From Amycolatopsis lurida (GTDB lineage: Bacteria; Actinomycetota; Actinomycetes; Mycobacteriales; Pseudonocardiaceae), in the NCBI RefSeq assembly GCF_900105055.1, contig NZ_FNTA01000004.1:6293501-6357500 (forward strand): DNA of 64,000 nt, written 5' to 3'. The translations under genes and the position numbers were made by a program. Positions 17,503-27,226 of the stretch are shown here, piece by piece (position 1 is the stretch's first letter; each line of letters begins with the position of its first letter). The notes under the pieces are model-generated. The model saw only the letters and a program-made list of their open reading frames with translations. It did no database searches and had not been told where the DNA came from.

Positions 17503-18921
17503 ATGCGAGAACCGGAGATATCCGAGGACGTGGCGAAAATCCGCCGAGCCCTGGACCTGGCGCGCACGGAACGCGCGCGGCTCGGTCGCCTTGGGCGGTG
17601 GAGTGAAGCTGACCAAGCGGTTTTGGCTACCCTCAATGATGTGCTCGCGGGGGCTTCGAGGAGCATCATCGGACCGGACCTCGGCGGGCTGGTTTATGTC
17701 GCGGGCAGCCCCCGGCCTGGAGATGTCCGCCCCCGGGGGAACTGGGGCCCCGTGCCGTACCATCGCTTGCACGCAACTTGTGCGATGCTGCTGGTTACGC
17801 GAGGTCGAGATCCACAAACCGTAACTGAACTGGCCCAGCGAGCCCTCGAAGACTTCGATTGGCGTGATCTGGGGAGTTTCTGGTACGCCGTGCTATCTCT
17901 CGTTTACGCGGACGAATTGGAAGAGGCACAGGGCCTTCTCGATCGCGCGATGGCGCGATCGGGCTGGTCTGGAACTCATCCTCACAGTTCGGCTCTTACG
18001 GTGCTCCGTGCGCGAGTCGCGGCCCTTGGAGGTGAACCGCGGGTGGCCTGGGAATTGCTCGACGGCGCCCTTCGTCAGGGTGTAGTCAGGCAGTTCACAG
18101 AGGTCGCGATCGCTTGGGGATCGGCTGCCTTGCTGGATCTCGGAGAACTTGAACGCGCCGACGGGTTCTTGCTCAAGCACGGTTTCGGCGAAAGCCTGGA
18201 CGGTGTATTCGACCGCGCGGAGGTATTGGCCGCCCGTGGTGCCGTGCGAGAGGCCACCGGACGGTCACAGTTGGCGTACGAGGACTTCACCAGTTGCGGA
18301 CGTGAGCTTGCCGCCTGGGGGGTCACGAATCCCGCCGTGATCCCTTGGCGGTCGTCGGCGGCATTGTGCGCCGCAGCGACTGATCGGCGCAGCCTCGCTC
18401 TGTCACTCGTGGACGAGGAGCTCTTCCACGCGCAGCAGTGGGGAACTGCGCATGGTGTGGGGGCCGCACTTCGAGCCGTTGCCTTGGTGTCCGAAGAGGG
18501 ACGAGACATCAAGTTGTTCGAAGAAGCGATCGGATACTTGGCGCGTAGCCACGCTCGGGGTGCTTTGCTGCGGGCTCAATACGAGCTGGGTGTTAGACTG
18601 AGTCTAAGAGCCCGATATCAGGACGCCCATGCCGCTCTGACGGCCGCGCGGGCGACCGCAGAGTCGATGAACAGCGACGTCTGGGTGCGCCAGATAGACG
18701 AAGCTATACGCAGGTGGGGCGAGTCGGGGACCGACGGCAAGTTGACCGCCCAAGAACTCAAGGTCCTGAACTTCGCCAGGGCCGGCCTCGCGAACAAGGC
18801 GATCGCCGCTCGGCTGAGCCTGGGCACCGGCACGGTGGAATTCCACCTGTCAAACGTGTACCGCAAGCTTGGGATAACCGGTCGCAGTGAGTTGCCCGCG
18901 CTCATGATGCCCGTCTGGTGA
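17503..18921 (+). CDS. LuxR-family regulator with helical (TPR-like) sensor region
   Basis: A 472-residue protein. The start at 17503 (ATG) follows GGGGGTGAC, a plausible ribosome-binding site; an upstream in-frame start at 17407 has weaker support. Residues about 100-400 are alternating amphipathic helices like TPR repeats ('AQRALEDFDWRDLGSFWYAV', 'EEAQGLLDRAMARSGW'). Residues about 412-468 are a LuxR helix-turn-helix ('LTAQELKVLNFARAGLANKA', 'GTVEFHLSNVYRKLGI'). It corresponds to the C-terminal half of large LAL/MalT-type regulators but has no Walker A ATPase domain. Either it is a short-form regulator or it descends from an N-terminally trimmed LAL. Its target is unknown. Confidence 0.75.
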   Translation: MREPEISEDVAKIRRALDLARTERARLGRLGRWSEADQAVLATLNDVLAGASRSIIGPDLGGLVYVAGSPRPGDVRPRGNWGPVPYHRLHATCAMLLVTRGRDPQTVTELAQRALEDFDWRDLGSFWYAVLSLVYADELEEAQGLLDRAMARSGWSGTHPHSSALTVLRARVAALGGEPRVAWELLDGALRQGVVRQFTEVAIAWGSAALLDLGELERADGFLLKHGFGESLDGVFDRAEVLAARGAVREATGRSQLAYEDFTSCGRELAAWGVTNPAVIPWRSSAALCAAATDRRSLALSLVDEELFHAQQWGTAHGVGAALRAVALVSEEGRDIKLFEEAIGYLARSHARGALLRAQYELGVRLSLRARYQDAHAALTAARATAESMNSDVWVRQIDEAIRRWGESGTDGKLTAQELKVLNFARAGLANKAIAARLSLGTGTVEFHLSNVYRKLGITGRSELPALMMPVW

Positions 18922-18942
18922 ACGGAAGCTCGAGATCGGAGT

Positions 18943-18990
18943 GGTCGCGAGTGGTAATGACGGTTCTAATCATCACCACCACTCACGACC
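18943..18990. terminator. Hairpin between convergent genes
   Basis: Arms 18943-18955 (GGTCGCGAGTGGT) and 18978-18990 pair at 12 of 13 positions. The hairpin lies 20 bp past the LuxR stop and before the end of the convergent GH30 gene, so it can serve the LuxR transcript or both. Confidence 0.5.
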
Positions 18991-19083
18991 CCCGGCGTCG
19001 GTGACGCCATCTTTGCCTTACCTTTCAACCACTTCGATACGCCGAGCGGCTATCTCCACGCGGCTGCGTGGCGGCCGATGCGC

Positions 19084-21009
19084 TCAGCGGTACAGAGCTA
19101 TCTCGGCCAGACTCCACCAGTTACCCGCTGAAGCCGTGGTGGCGATCCGTAGGTATCGCGCTTGTGCAAGACGGACATCGATGACCGTCAGCTGGCCGGC
19201 GCCGGCGCCTCCAGCAAGCGGGTGCCAGTCGGCACCGTTGTCGCTGACGTAGACGTCGCAGTGGCGGGCGTAGTCGCCGAGATCGCCGCCGCTGTCCAAG
19301 GTCAGGCGCCGGAAAATCTGTGGCCGACCTAGGTCGATATCGATGTACTGACCCGGTTGCTGCGGCTGCTCGGTGGTCCAGCGAGTGGAGGCGTCGTCGT
19401 CGATCGCGGTCGCCGCTGGAGCGTGCGCCGGCATTCCGGTCGCGGTTGCTGCCGTGAGGGGGATGTACTCGAGCTTGTTCTCGAGCGCTTTGCTCGGCGG
19501 CCATAAGAAAGTAGCCAGTGCGCCTCCTGGCAGTGAGTACTCGAAGGTCTGGTCACCAGAGGTGACGGCGAAGCTGCGCGGATCGTCGTTCTCGTTGTGG
19601 ACGATCACGGCGGTCGAGCCGTCAGGGTTTCGGAACGCGACGTCCATGATCTGGCCGTTCCAGCCGGTGGTACCGAAGGATGTACTGGCGATCCGGCGTG
19701 CTCCAGGTCGGACGAACTTGGCCATGTGCCCGATCGTGTAGTACTCGGCGCCGGGGGTCACGGTTCCGTCAGATCGCACGGTGATCAGGCCGGTGCAGGT
19801 GGCACAGCCGCCGTTGTGCGGACCGCCGGTGTGGTCCAAGGCGATATTCCAGTTGACGGCTGAACGCGCCCAATTCCGCGTAGCGCCTAGGATAACGTTG
19901 CGTGAGTGCCAAGCCAGCGTGTCGCGAAACACCTTCTCGGGCGGTTCACCGAGGCTGCTCGAACCGGAGCATTCGGTGAACCAGATACCCTTGTCCGGGA
20001 ATTCGGTGTGGAGTGCGCTCTGAGCGCTCGGGTCACCGTAATAGCAGTGGAACGCCGTGCCATCGATCCATTTCGCGGCCGGGCTTCGCAGTACCTCGTA
20101 CGGGTAGTCCGTTTCGGGTGGCGAACCCGGCGGTGTGGTGGCGATGTCGTCAGGATGGGTGGCCCAGTTGTGGTCGTAGGCGAGAATGCGCGTGCCTGGA
20201 CTGGCTCGTCGTAGCTTGGGCCCGAGTGCTTCGATCACCCGCACTTGCTGGGCAACGGGCATATCGGTGCCCGGGTAGGCATCCGGAGCGCGATTCTGAG
20301 GTTCGTTCTGCACGGACAGAAAGTCGATCGGCACATCGGACGCGGCGTACGCGCGGACGAACTCGACCAGATAGCGGGCGTACGCGTCGTAGACGGAGGT
20401 GTCGTCCTTGAGCCTTCCTCCTACGAGCGAACCGGTGGTCTTCATCCAGGCGGGAGGGCTCCACGGGGTGCCCATGATCTTGAGTTCCGGGTTGAGCCGC
20501 TTTGCTTCCCGCAACAGGGGCAGGGGCGCCAGCCGATCGTGTGAAATGTCGAAATTGTGGAGGGGAAAGTCGGTCTGACCTGCGGGCATGTCATCGTAGG
20601 TGTAATGCTCGGACGCCGCGGTGAAGTCGGACGACCCGATCGGCTGGCGCAGGAAGCTGACACCAATCCCTGTGATGGGATCGAACAGCCGACGCATGGT
20701 GTCATCCCGCACGTTCGGCGCTAGCTTCTGCAGGGCAGCGGCCGCAGAGTCGGTAAGAGAGGCGCCGAAGCCGTCGATCGGCTGATAGGTGCGCCGCGAG
20801 TCGACGACGATCGTCGGCTGATCTGACGGTTTGGCGCCGAAGGTGACACTTGGGCGTTCGGTGAGCAGTTCGGTGCGGTCAGGCGTGGTAACCCACACTC
20901 GCGCTGAGACTGTCGCAGGTGATGACCAGACTTCCGGTGAGGTCGGAGGCGCACACCCCGAGGAGGCCAGTACCGCCGAGACCAGTGCGATGTGCAGCGC
21001 GACTTTCAT
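19084..21009 (-). CDS. Secreted GH30-type glycosidase lipoprotein with C-terminal F5/8 (discoidin) domain
   Basis: A 641-residue protein. The signal peptide ends in a lipobox ('VLASSGC', Cys about residue 19), so it is probably a lipoprotein on the outer face of the membrane. Residues about 75-500 fit glycoside hydrolase family 30: 'IDGFGASLTDSAA', 'PIGSSDF', 'TPWSPPAWMKT', the acid/base Glu in 'SVQNEPQN', and the nucleophile Glu in 'IWFTECSG'. A beta domain follows, then from about residue 515 an F5/8 type C-like carbohydrate-binding domain ('ATAIDDDASTRWTTE', '..YLRIATTAS..'). Family members cleave beta-glucosyl, beta-1,6-glucan or related linkages; the substrate here cannot be told. Its ATG overlaps the upstream SGNH hydrolase stop by 4 bp. 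Confidence 0.85.
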   Translation of the reverse strand: MKVALHIALVSAVLASSGCAPPTSPEVWSSPATVSARVWVTTPDRTELLTERPSVTFGAKPSDQPTIVVDSRRTYQPIDGFGASLTDSAAAALQKLAPNVRDDTMRRLFDPITGIGVSFLRQPIGSSDFTAASEHYTYDDMPAGQTDFPLHNFDISHDRLAPLPLLREAKRLNPELKIMGTPWSPPAWMKTTGSLVGGRLKDDTSVYDAYARYLVEFVRAYAASDVPIDFLSVQNEPQNRAPDAYPGTDMPVAQQVRVIEALGPKLRRASPGTRILAYDHNWATHPDDIATTPPGSPPETDYPYEVLRSPAAKWIDGTAFHCYYGDPSAQSALHTEFPDKGIWFTECSGSSSLGEPPEKVFRDTLAWHSRNVILGATRNWARSAVNWNIALDHTGGPHNGGCATCTGLITVRSDGTVTPGAEYYTIGHMAKFVRPGARRIASTSFGTTGWNGQIMDVAFRNPDGSTAVIVHNENDDPRSFAVTSGDQTFEYSLPGGALATFLWPPSKALENKLEYIPLTAATATGMPAHAPAATAIDDDASTRWTTEQPQQPGQYIDIDLGRPQIFRRLTLDSGGDLGDYARHCDVYVSDNGADWHPLAGGAGAGQLTVIDVRLAQARYLRIATTASAGNWWSLAEIALYR

Positions 21010-22268
21010 CGATGTCCTTTCCGAACCGAGCCGAGCATCGCGAGAGGAACGTAGTCGGCGAGTGCTTGTTGACCGGCCATGTTGACGTGGATCCCGTCGC
21101 CGACGTCGTAGCCTGGGGCGATGCTGTTGGGCTTGAGCGGGTCTTTGAGAACCTGGTCGAAGTCGACGACGCCGTCACAGGTTCCAGCGCAACTATTCCA
21201 CTGCTTGACGAACGTGCTCGTCGTGTATCGATCCTTGTTGTTCTGGTCGGAGTAGCCTGGGCGTGGCGTGATCGGTGTGACGTACACAGCGATGCCCGCT
21301 GCGTGCAGCCGCTCGAACGCTCGCCGGTAGCTGTCGAGAATGGGCGCCGCAGTGCAGCCAGACGCGAGGTCGTTCGTGCCGTAGTAGAAGATTACGTCGG
21401 TGACCCCATGCAGGGCGAGAACGTCGCGTTCGATGCGTGTGTTGGCGTCCAAGCCGCGGAACGCCGTCGGCGTCTGCGGGCAGTCGGCGGCGCTGGTCGT
21501 CCCGGCGATACCCGCGTTAGCCACGGCTAATTGCTTTGTGGGCGGGAGTTCCGCAGTGATTCGCCGGGCGAGAGCGTCGGTCCAACGCCGGTTGACTGGC
21601 TTAACCCCGCACCCAGGATTACAAATGGTGCTGCCCGTACCGTCGACGACGGAACTACCGTACGGCACGATTGTGCCCCGCAATGCCAGGTTGTGCACAT
21701 CGACTGCGCTGACGAGGTAGGTCGCGGTCACTTTTTCGGTGAACGCACTCCCGGACGTGTCTGCGGTGTGGTCCGCCGCGCCGGGAGGGGTGAGGTAATT
21801 ATTCCGCAACGCGTTGTCGTGCTGTCCGGGAACGACGCTGCCGGAGGCATACATGCTGACAGCCAGGTCCTCGTCAGGGCGGGTGACCAGTTCGGCCGGG
21901 TCGCTCCAGATGTCTTCGCCGGGAGGGACGGTCACTGAACGGCGGCCACCGAAGGTGACCGACCGTACGCCGGTCACGCCGGCCTGCCCGTCGCTGTGCC
22001 CGATGGTGGTCCGATCGACTACGAGCGGTGTGCTGCCGAAGGTGTTCTGAATCCGAATACGAACCGCGTCACCGCCTTGGCTCAGATGAGTGACAACGCG
22101 GACTGATTGATCTTTCAACGTCACCGAAGCCAGACGTTGCTGCGAAGCGGCCCACGATGTGAACCAGCCGCGTGCGTGAAGACCGACACCCGGTGACGAG
22201 CCGACGATCGAAACGGTAAGAAGCACTGAGGCTATCATGACGACGGCCGGGCGTCCGGAGTATCGCAT
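21006..22268 (-). CDS. Secreted SGNH/GDSL-family hydrolase
   Basis: A 420-residue protein with an N-terminal signal peptide ('VVMIASVLLTVSIVGSS'). After an N-terminal beta domain, residues about 200-415 carry the SGNH blocks: 'YGSSVVDG' in place of the usual GDS motif with the nucleophile Ser, a Gly/Asn block around 'VANAGIAGTT', 'YYGTNDL' with the oxyanion Asn, and 'DGIHVN' with the catalytic Asp and His. Such enzymes are esterases, lipases or carbohydrate deacetylases. It is the first gene of a two-gene operon with the GH30 enzyme, which suggests joint removal of acyl groups and glycosyl units from one extracellular polymer (inference). Confidence 0.85.
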   Translation of the reverse strand: MRYSGRPAVVMIASVLLTVSIVGSSPGVGLHARGWFTSWAASQQRLASVTLKDQSVRVVTHLSQGGDAVRIRIQNTFGSTPLVVDRTTIGHSDGQAGVTGVRSVTFGGRRSVTVPPGEDIWSDPAELVTRPDEDLAVSMYASGSVVPGQHDNALRNNYLTPPGAADHTADTSGSAFTEKVTATYLVSAVDVHNLALRGTIVPYGSSVVDGTGSTICNPGCGVKPVNRRWTDALARRITAELPPTKQLAVANAGIAGTTSAADCPQTPTAFRGLDANTRIERDVLALHGVTDVIFYYGTNDLASGCTAAPILDSYRRAFERLHAAGIAVYVTPITPRPGYSDQNNKDRYTTSTFVKQWNSCAGTCDGVVDFDQVLKDPLKPNSIAPGYDVGDGIHVNMAGQQALADYVPLAMLGSVRKGHR

Positions 22269-22695
22269 GGGACTCCTGATAGGGATGGGTGCCGACCGGA
22301 GTCGGAGCGTGGACTAAGGAAGTCCGTGTGGCTTGTTCGCCGCAGGCCGGATCGGTGTGTTTCTGCTAGGCCGCAGACGGGCAGTGATCCGAACGCGTCG
22401 CCAATAAGTCCGATTACCGCCCGCCCGATCATCGGCAAATGCGCCTCCAGATGCGTGGTCCGTCTTCAGGCAGCAATGGATCTACGATGACGATGACAGG
22501 GCGGTTGCGGTCGTGGTGGGCGTCTCGGCGGCGAAGTTGCGGGTAATCCCTCAAGAACCGGTTCCGTTTGTCGCGGGCGCTTTGCCGTCGGATCGCTGAA
22601 CCCGAGGCTCTCGACGATATGCCAGGACTCGCCTGTGCCTGCGGGACACTCCAGGGGATCTGCTCGCATTCTCAGCCGTGGCACGTGATGGTGGA
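22269..22695. other. Intergenic region upstream of the SGNH-GH30 operon
   Basis: It lies between the start of the secreted hydrolase operon and the stop of the TetR gene, both on the minus strand. The operon promoter should be here. No coding sequence, strong palindrome or terminator was recognised. Confidence 0.4.
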
Positions 22696-23298
22696 TCAAG
22701 AGCTCGCGAGGTCGCCGCCCTGGCTCGCAGTGGCTCTGATCCCCGCCAGTACGACATCTGTGATGCGCTCTGCTTCAAGGCGGCTGAACGTCAAGTCGGC
22801 ACGGTTGCGGTAGAGGTGCACCGGCCCGGATATCATATGGGTGAAGAAGAGTGGATCGACAGGCGGCAGTTCACCCCGCAACGTGGCCCGTTCGAGCCGA
22901 CTGCGGAGCGTGGCAAGGCGCCGGTCGAACACGCCGCGAATGGTCGAGGTGACCTCCTCGTATTCGCGGCTTTGTACTGCGTTTACGAGGGCGCGACCGA
23001 AGGGAGTCTCCAGCTCGGCGGCCAGTGCCAGTAGGAAGTCCGCGACGTCCGTGCGCAAGTCGCCGGTGTCGGCCAGTGGGATCTGCTGGTCGGCGTGCCG
23101 ACTCAGTGCCTCGATCACGAGGTCGTTCCGGTCGGGCCAGTTGCGGTAGACGCTCGTCTTGTGTACACCCGCCCGATCGGCCACTTCTTCGTATTTGAAG
23201 GCCGAGACACCATCGCGTGCGAGCAGTTCGACCGTCGCGGTGAGTATCTTTGCGCGTACCCGCGCTGTACGGCCGCCCGGGCGCTTGGCCTGGGTCAT
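22696..23298 (-). CDS. TetR-family repressor (TetR-1)
   Basis: A 200-residue protein. Residues about 13-60 are a TetR helix-turn-helix ('ILTATVELLARDGVSAFKYE' and 'AGVHKTSVYRNWPDRNDLV'). The remainder is a C-terminal ligand domain ending in 'RITDVVLAGIRATAS'. It is closely related throughout its length to the broken TetR-2 at 58.0-58.6 kb. Its promoter region carries the 15-bp core GCTACAAGGTGTCGC, also present in front of TetR-2, which points to autoregulation. No intact divergent target gene is found upstream. Confidence 0.88.
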   Translation of the reverse strand: MTQAKRPGGRTARVRAKILTATVELLARDGVSAFKYEEVADRAGVHKTSVYRNWPDRNDLVIEALSRHADQQIPLADTGDLRTDVADFLLALAAELETPFGRALVNAVQSREYEEVTSTIRGVFDRRLATLRSRLERATLRGELPPVDPLFFTHMISGPVHLYRNRADLTFSRLEAERITDVVLAGIRATASQGGDLASS

Positions 23299-23362
23299 CG
23301 ACGACTCTTTGAGGCGGTGCTACTTCCGCTTTCCGAACCCTCGGATGGACTCACCTCGTGAT

Positions 23363-23377
23363 GCTACAAGGTGTCGC
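23363..23377. promoter_or_regulatory. Candidate TetR operator core
   Basis: GCTACAAGGTGTCGC lies 65 bp upstream of TetR-1. The same core, with one change, forms the centre of a 27-bp palindrome in front of TetR-2 (58693-58719). The inner half sites are ACA and TGT. Confidence 0.5.
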
Positions 23378-23399
23378 CTTAGGGTGAGGTAGGGGGTAC

Positions 23400-24406
23400 G
23401 TTGGAAGCCCCAACCCCTACGCAGGTGCGTGCGACTGCTGGCTACAGCCGCACACGGAATAGCAGGACGCCGCGAGTACTCGTCGCACTTTCCGGCGAGA
23501 GGGATCATCGGTTGACGTCCATGGGACGCGAGCGCAGATGTCGGACGGATGGGGCCCTGACTGTGCAAGCCGGCGTGGAGGAGGCGGCGGTCACTCGTCT
23601 GCTGGGATTACTGAAATGGAACAACGACACTCCATGGTTTCCCTCTCGATTGGATGGAAAACAGGACGTGACCCCTCCCAGCGGGTGACCGTCGGAGTGT
23701 TGAGTATTCGCGTATGCGAACGTTCGGCTGCGAATGCCCGCCCAGAGGCTATCGGTCGGTTGCGCGCTTTTGCTGGCCTCTGTTCAACTCGCTTCCGGTC
23801 GCAGGCCGGCGGCCACGTGGTCGACCCGGCCGCCGTAGGCCATTCAAGTGGCAATCGTGGCAGCTCGGTAGCGGAGTACCGGGGGTGGTCGCCCTCTACA
23901 GCCTTCAGTACTTCGGGCAGGAAGTGTCGATAGTCGGGCAAGGGTTGCCTGTAGAGGGTTCCATGGGGGTTATCAAGGAGGCTCCTGAGGTCTGTGGCGT
24001 TTGGCCGCACAGGAAGGCTGCTGGAGAGCGAAGCGGTGGTGCGAAGGCAAGTGGCTGCGGCCCACCTTGACGATCGAGAGCTAAGTTGGGGTCGGAGTCG
24101 CCATCAACTCGACCGATGGGCGAGTTCGTCGGCACCGGCCCGGCGGCGTCGCTCAGCTTGCAGAGCCGAGGTCGCTGCAATCGGCAGCCCACCCGGTGGG
24201 AGACCTCGCGATGGCGTCGGCCGGTGTCAGACGGCCGCGAAACGACGAAGGCGGGACGCATTATCAGAGCCTGCTACCGGCCACGGAGGTCAGTAACCCC
24301 ATTTCGATGAGTTATCGACTGGATTGCTCTTTGTCGTTTCAGCGATGGCCTGGGCAAGGCTGGCGAGAACTTCGGGTTCGTCTGGTTTGTATGGAGGTAG
24401 GTTGGC
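23400..24406. other. About 1 kb without a recognised gene
   Basis: Several short open frames exist on both strands but none resembles a known family or has a good start signal. This is where a target gene divergent from TetR-1 would be expected. The final bases include the AGGTAGG ribosome-binding site of the downstream SARP gene. Confidence 0.4.
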
Positions 24407-27208
24407 ATGGGTGATGCCGATCGAGATTTTCGGATCGATTTGCTGGGTGAGGTGCGGGTTAGTTTGGCAGGTCGCGAAGCGATGGTGGGGCCACCTCGGC
24501 AGCGCGCGGTGTTGGCGATTCTGGCGTTGCGAGTCAATCAGACGGTGTCGCGAGCGGAGTTGATCGACGGAGTGTGGGGTGAGTCGACTCCTGCGTCGGT
24601 GGAAGGGAGCGTGCACACCTACATTCACGGATTGCGGCGAGTGCTGTCACCTCTTGGCGGTGATGTCCTGATCCGCTCGGGCGGGGGGTATCGCTTGGTG
24701 GTGAATTCCGATGCGGTGGACGTGATGGTGGTGGAGTCACGGGTGCGGCGGGCGCGAGAGTTGGTATCGGCGGGGGACAAGGCTGCCGCGGCGGCCCTGT
24801 TGGGGGAGTGCCTGGGGTTGTGGCGGGGAGTGCCCCTGTTCGGCCTGCCAGGGCCACTTGCGGAGGTGGAGCGGGTGCGGCTGACCGAGTTGCGGACCGA
24901 GGTGGTGGAGGAACGGGCGGAGCTACTGTTGACGTTGGGCCGGCATCGTGCGGTGGTGGGTGAACTGGTGGAAGCCGTACGGGCGGAGCCGTTTCGTGAG
25001 CGGCTGCGCGGGTTGTTGATGCTCGCGTTGTACCGGAGTGGTCGGCGCGCGGACGCGCTGGCCGAATTCGATGCTGCGCGCCGGTTGTTCGCTGAGGAGT
25101 TGGGGCTGGACCTGAGCGGGGAACTTGCCGATCTGCAGATGCGGATACTGCGTTCGGAACCGGATTTGGTGTTGGAAACGGGGCCCGCGGTGGAGGTGCC
25201 GGCGCAGCTTCCGCGCGAGGTGCCGGGTTTCGTGGGGCGTATGGGTGAATTGGAGCAATTGGCTCGCTGGCGGGTGCCGGAGGGGCAAGGCAACGGCGCG
25301 TTGGTCATCTCGGCGTTAGACGGGGTGGGAGGCGTGGGGAAGACATCGTTGGCGGTTCGATTCGCTCGTGAGGTGGCGGAAAATTACCCGGATGGTCAGT
25401 TGTATGTCAACTTGCGAGGATTTGATCCACATCGAGTACCGTTGTCGGCGGAAGAGGCGATAGGGCAGTTGTTGTGGTCCCTTGGGGCAACGAGCCGACG
25501 GTATGAGATGGATGCGCAGGTGGTCTTGTATCGGACCCTGCTGGCGGACAAGCGGATGTTGATTCTCCTGGACAACGCCGTTTCAGTGGAGCAGGTTAGG
25601 GAGTTGTTGCCGGGAGAGTCCCGGAGTTTGGTATTGGTGACCAGCCGGAACCGGTTGACCGGGTTGGTGGTGCGCGATGGGGCGCGGCGGCTGACGTTGG
25701 GTGCCTTATCGGAAGAGGAGGCATTGGATTTGCTACGAGTGGCGGTGGGACGGCGACGGATAGATGCTGAGCCGGTCGCGGCGGCTGCGTTGGCTCGGCT
25801 GTGCGGATTTCTGCCGTTGGCACTGCGGATCGCGGCGGAGAAGGTATCGTCGGATCCGGCGGCGGGTCTCGGTGATCTGGTAGCCGCGCTGACAGCTGAG
25901 CGGAATCGGTTGGATGTGTTGGCTGCCGATGACGACGAGATGTCGTCCGTCCGAGGAGTGTTTTCCTGGTCCTATAATTCGTTAGAGACCAGTGCGGCAC
26001 GCGCATTCCGGCTGCTGGGGGCCGTGCCGGGGCAGGATGTCGCCGTCGAGGCTATCGCGGCGCTGATTGACCAGCCAGTGAGTGAGACTGCCGTGTTATT
26101 GGCTGCGTTGACTGAGCAGAACCTCTTGGAATGCCACGACGGCCGTTATCGGTTTCATGACCTTGTCCGAGTTTATGCCACCGATCTGGTCGATCGAGAC
26201 GAGCTCGCCGAGGAGCGAACAGCTGCACTTCGCAGGTTCTTGATCTGGTACCTGCACGCTATTCGGCGCAGTCATAGCTTGTTCGTACCTAATTTCCCCG
26301 TGTTTGCTGCAGCGGTCCCGGATACCCGACATGACCCGGTAGTGTTCGATACGCGTGAGTCGGCTTACGCTTGGTACAAGACCGAGGCTCCGAATATCCT
26401 GCCGCTCGCACAATGCGCGGCCGAGTTGGGAGAGCACAACATAGCGTGGCAGCTGGCTTGGTACATGTACAACTATTACTACTCGACCGGGCTGCTCAAC
26501 GAGTGGATAGAGTTGTTGAACATCGGGCTCGAGTCTGCAGAATTGACTCACCTTCCCGAACCGCAGGCGCGAATTCTGACGATTCTCGGTGTCGCACACT
26601 CTCGTATCGGCCAGAACAAGGTCGCTGTTCGTCATCTGGAACGGGGACTATCGCTGGCCCGGGAGATAGGGAACCAAGACCTGCAGATCGCGTTACTGGC
26701 GAATCTTGCATCGACGTTGAGGGAAATGAAGCGGTACGACGAAGGAATCCGCCATGCGCAAGAGGCTGTCGAACTCGCGATGGTGCACGGAACAGAGTTT
26801 CGAAAAGCATCGTGCCTGGACTCCTTGTGTGAGCTTTACGTCGAGTCTGGGCGGCCGGAGGAAGCGCTCAGGTGCGGGGCGATCGGTCTGCGGGCAGCCA
26901 AGGCGAGCGACACTCGGTTGACCGAGATAAACATTCTCGTCAACATGGCACATGCTCGCCGCGATCTCGGTGACGTGGCGATAGCGCTGCACGACTACAA
27001 GGTGGTCTTGGAACTCTGCTCCGTGCTCGACGACCGCTATCACGAAGCTCTGGCTTTGCTGGGCATCGCTGAACTCGACCGCCGAGCCTCTCGGCTCGAT
27101 AGTGCTCGGGAGCACGCGCAACGCGCTCTGGATATCCTTGTACGGCTCAACGGAGAAGAATCAGGTGTGGCCCGAGCCTTTCTAGTAACGTTGGATGAGG
27201 TGGCCTAA
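24407..27208 (+). CDS. AfsR-like SARP regulator with NB-ARC ATPase and TPR domains (SARP-1)
   Basis: A 933-residue protein; AGGTAGG lies just upstream of the ATG. In order: an OmpR-type winged helix (residues about 10-100, 'IDLLGEVRVSLAGREAM'), a bacterial transcriptional activation domain (about 105-255, 'FRERLRGLLMLALYRSGR'), an NB-ARC STAND ATPase (about 270-560, Walker A 'GVGGVGKTSLA', Walker B 'MLILLDNA', 'LVTSRNRLTGL'), and C-terminal TPR repeats. AfsR-type proteins activate transcription after nucleotide and signal input. It contains at least five TTA leucine codons (25316, 25706, 25982, 26096, 26693), rare in such genomes. The first 1.6 kb also uses G-ending codons more than its neighbours. 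It is paralogous to SARP-2 beyond the type VII locus. Confidence 0.92.
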   Translation: MGDADRDFRIDLLGEVRVSLAGREAMVGPPRQRAVLAILALRVNQTVSRAELIDGVWGESTPASVEGSVHTYIHGLRRVLSPLGGDVLIRSGGGYRLVVNSDAVDVMVVESRVRRARELVSAGDKAAAAALLGECLGLWRGVPLFGLPGPLAEVERVRLTELRTEVVEERAELLLTLGRHRAVVGELVEAVRAEPFRERLRGLLMLALYRSGRRADALAEFDAARRLFAEELGLDLSGELADLQMRILRSEPDLVLETGPAVEVPAQLPREVPGFVGRMGELEQLARWRVPEGQGNGALVISALDGVGGVGKTSLAVRFAREVAENYPDGQLYVNLRGFDPHRVPLSAEEAIGQLLWSLGATSRRYEMDAQVVLYRTLLADKRMLILLDNAVSVEQVRELLPGESRSLVLVTSRNRLTGLVVRDGARRLTLGALSEEEALDLLRVAVGRRRIDAEPVAAAALARLCGFLPLALRIAAEKVSSDPAAGLGDLVAALTAERNRLDVLAADDDEMSSVRGVFSWSYNSLETSAARAFRLLGAVPGQDVAVEAIAALIDQPVSETAVLLAALTEQNLLECHDGRYRFHDLVRVYATDLVDRDELAEERTAALRRFLIWYLHAIRRSHSLFVPNFPVFAAAVPDTRHDPVVFDTRESAYAWYKTEAPNILPLAQCAAELGEHNIAWQLAWYMYNYYYSTGLLNEWIELLNIGLESAELTHLPEPQARILTILGVAHSRIGQNKVAVRHLERGLSLAREIGNQDLQIALLANLASTLREMKRYDEGIRHAQEAVELAMVHGTEFRKASCLDSLCELYVESGRPEEALRCGAIGLRAAKASDTRLTEINILVNMAHARRDLGDVAIALHDYKVVLELCSVLDDRYHEALALLGIAELDRRASRLDSAREHAQRALDILVRLNGEESGVARAFLVTLDEVA

Positions 27209-27226
27209 CACTGCAACGACAGTTAG

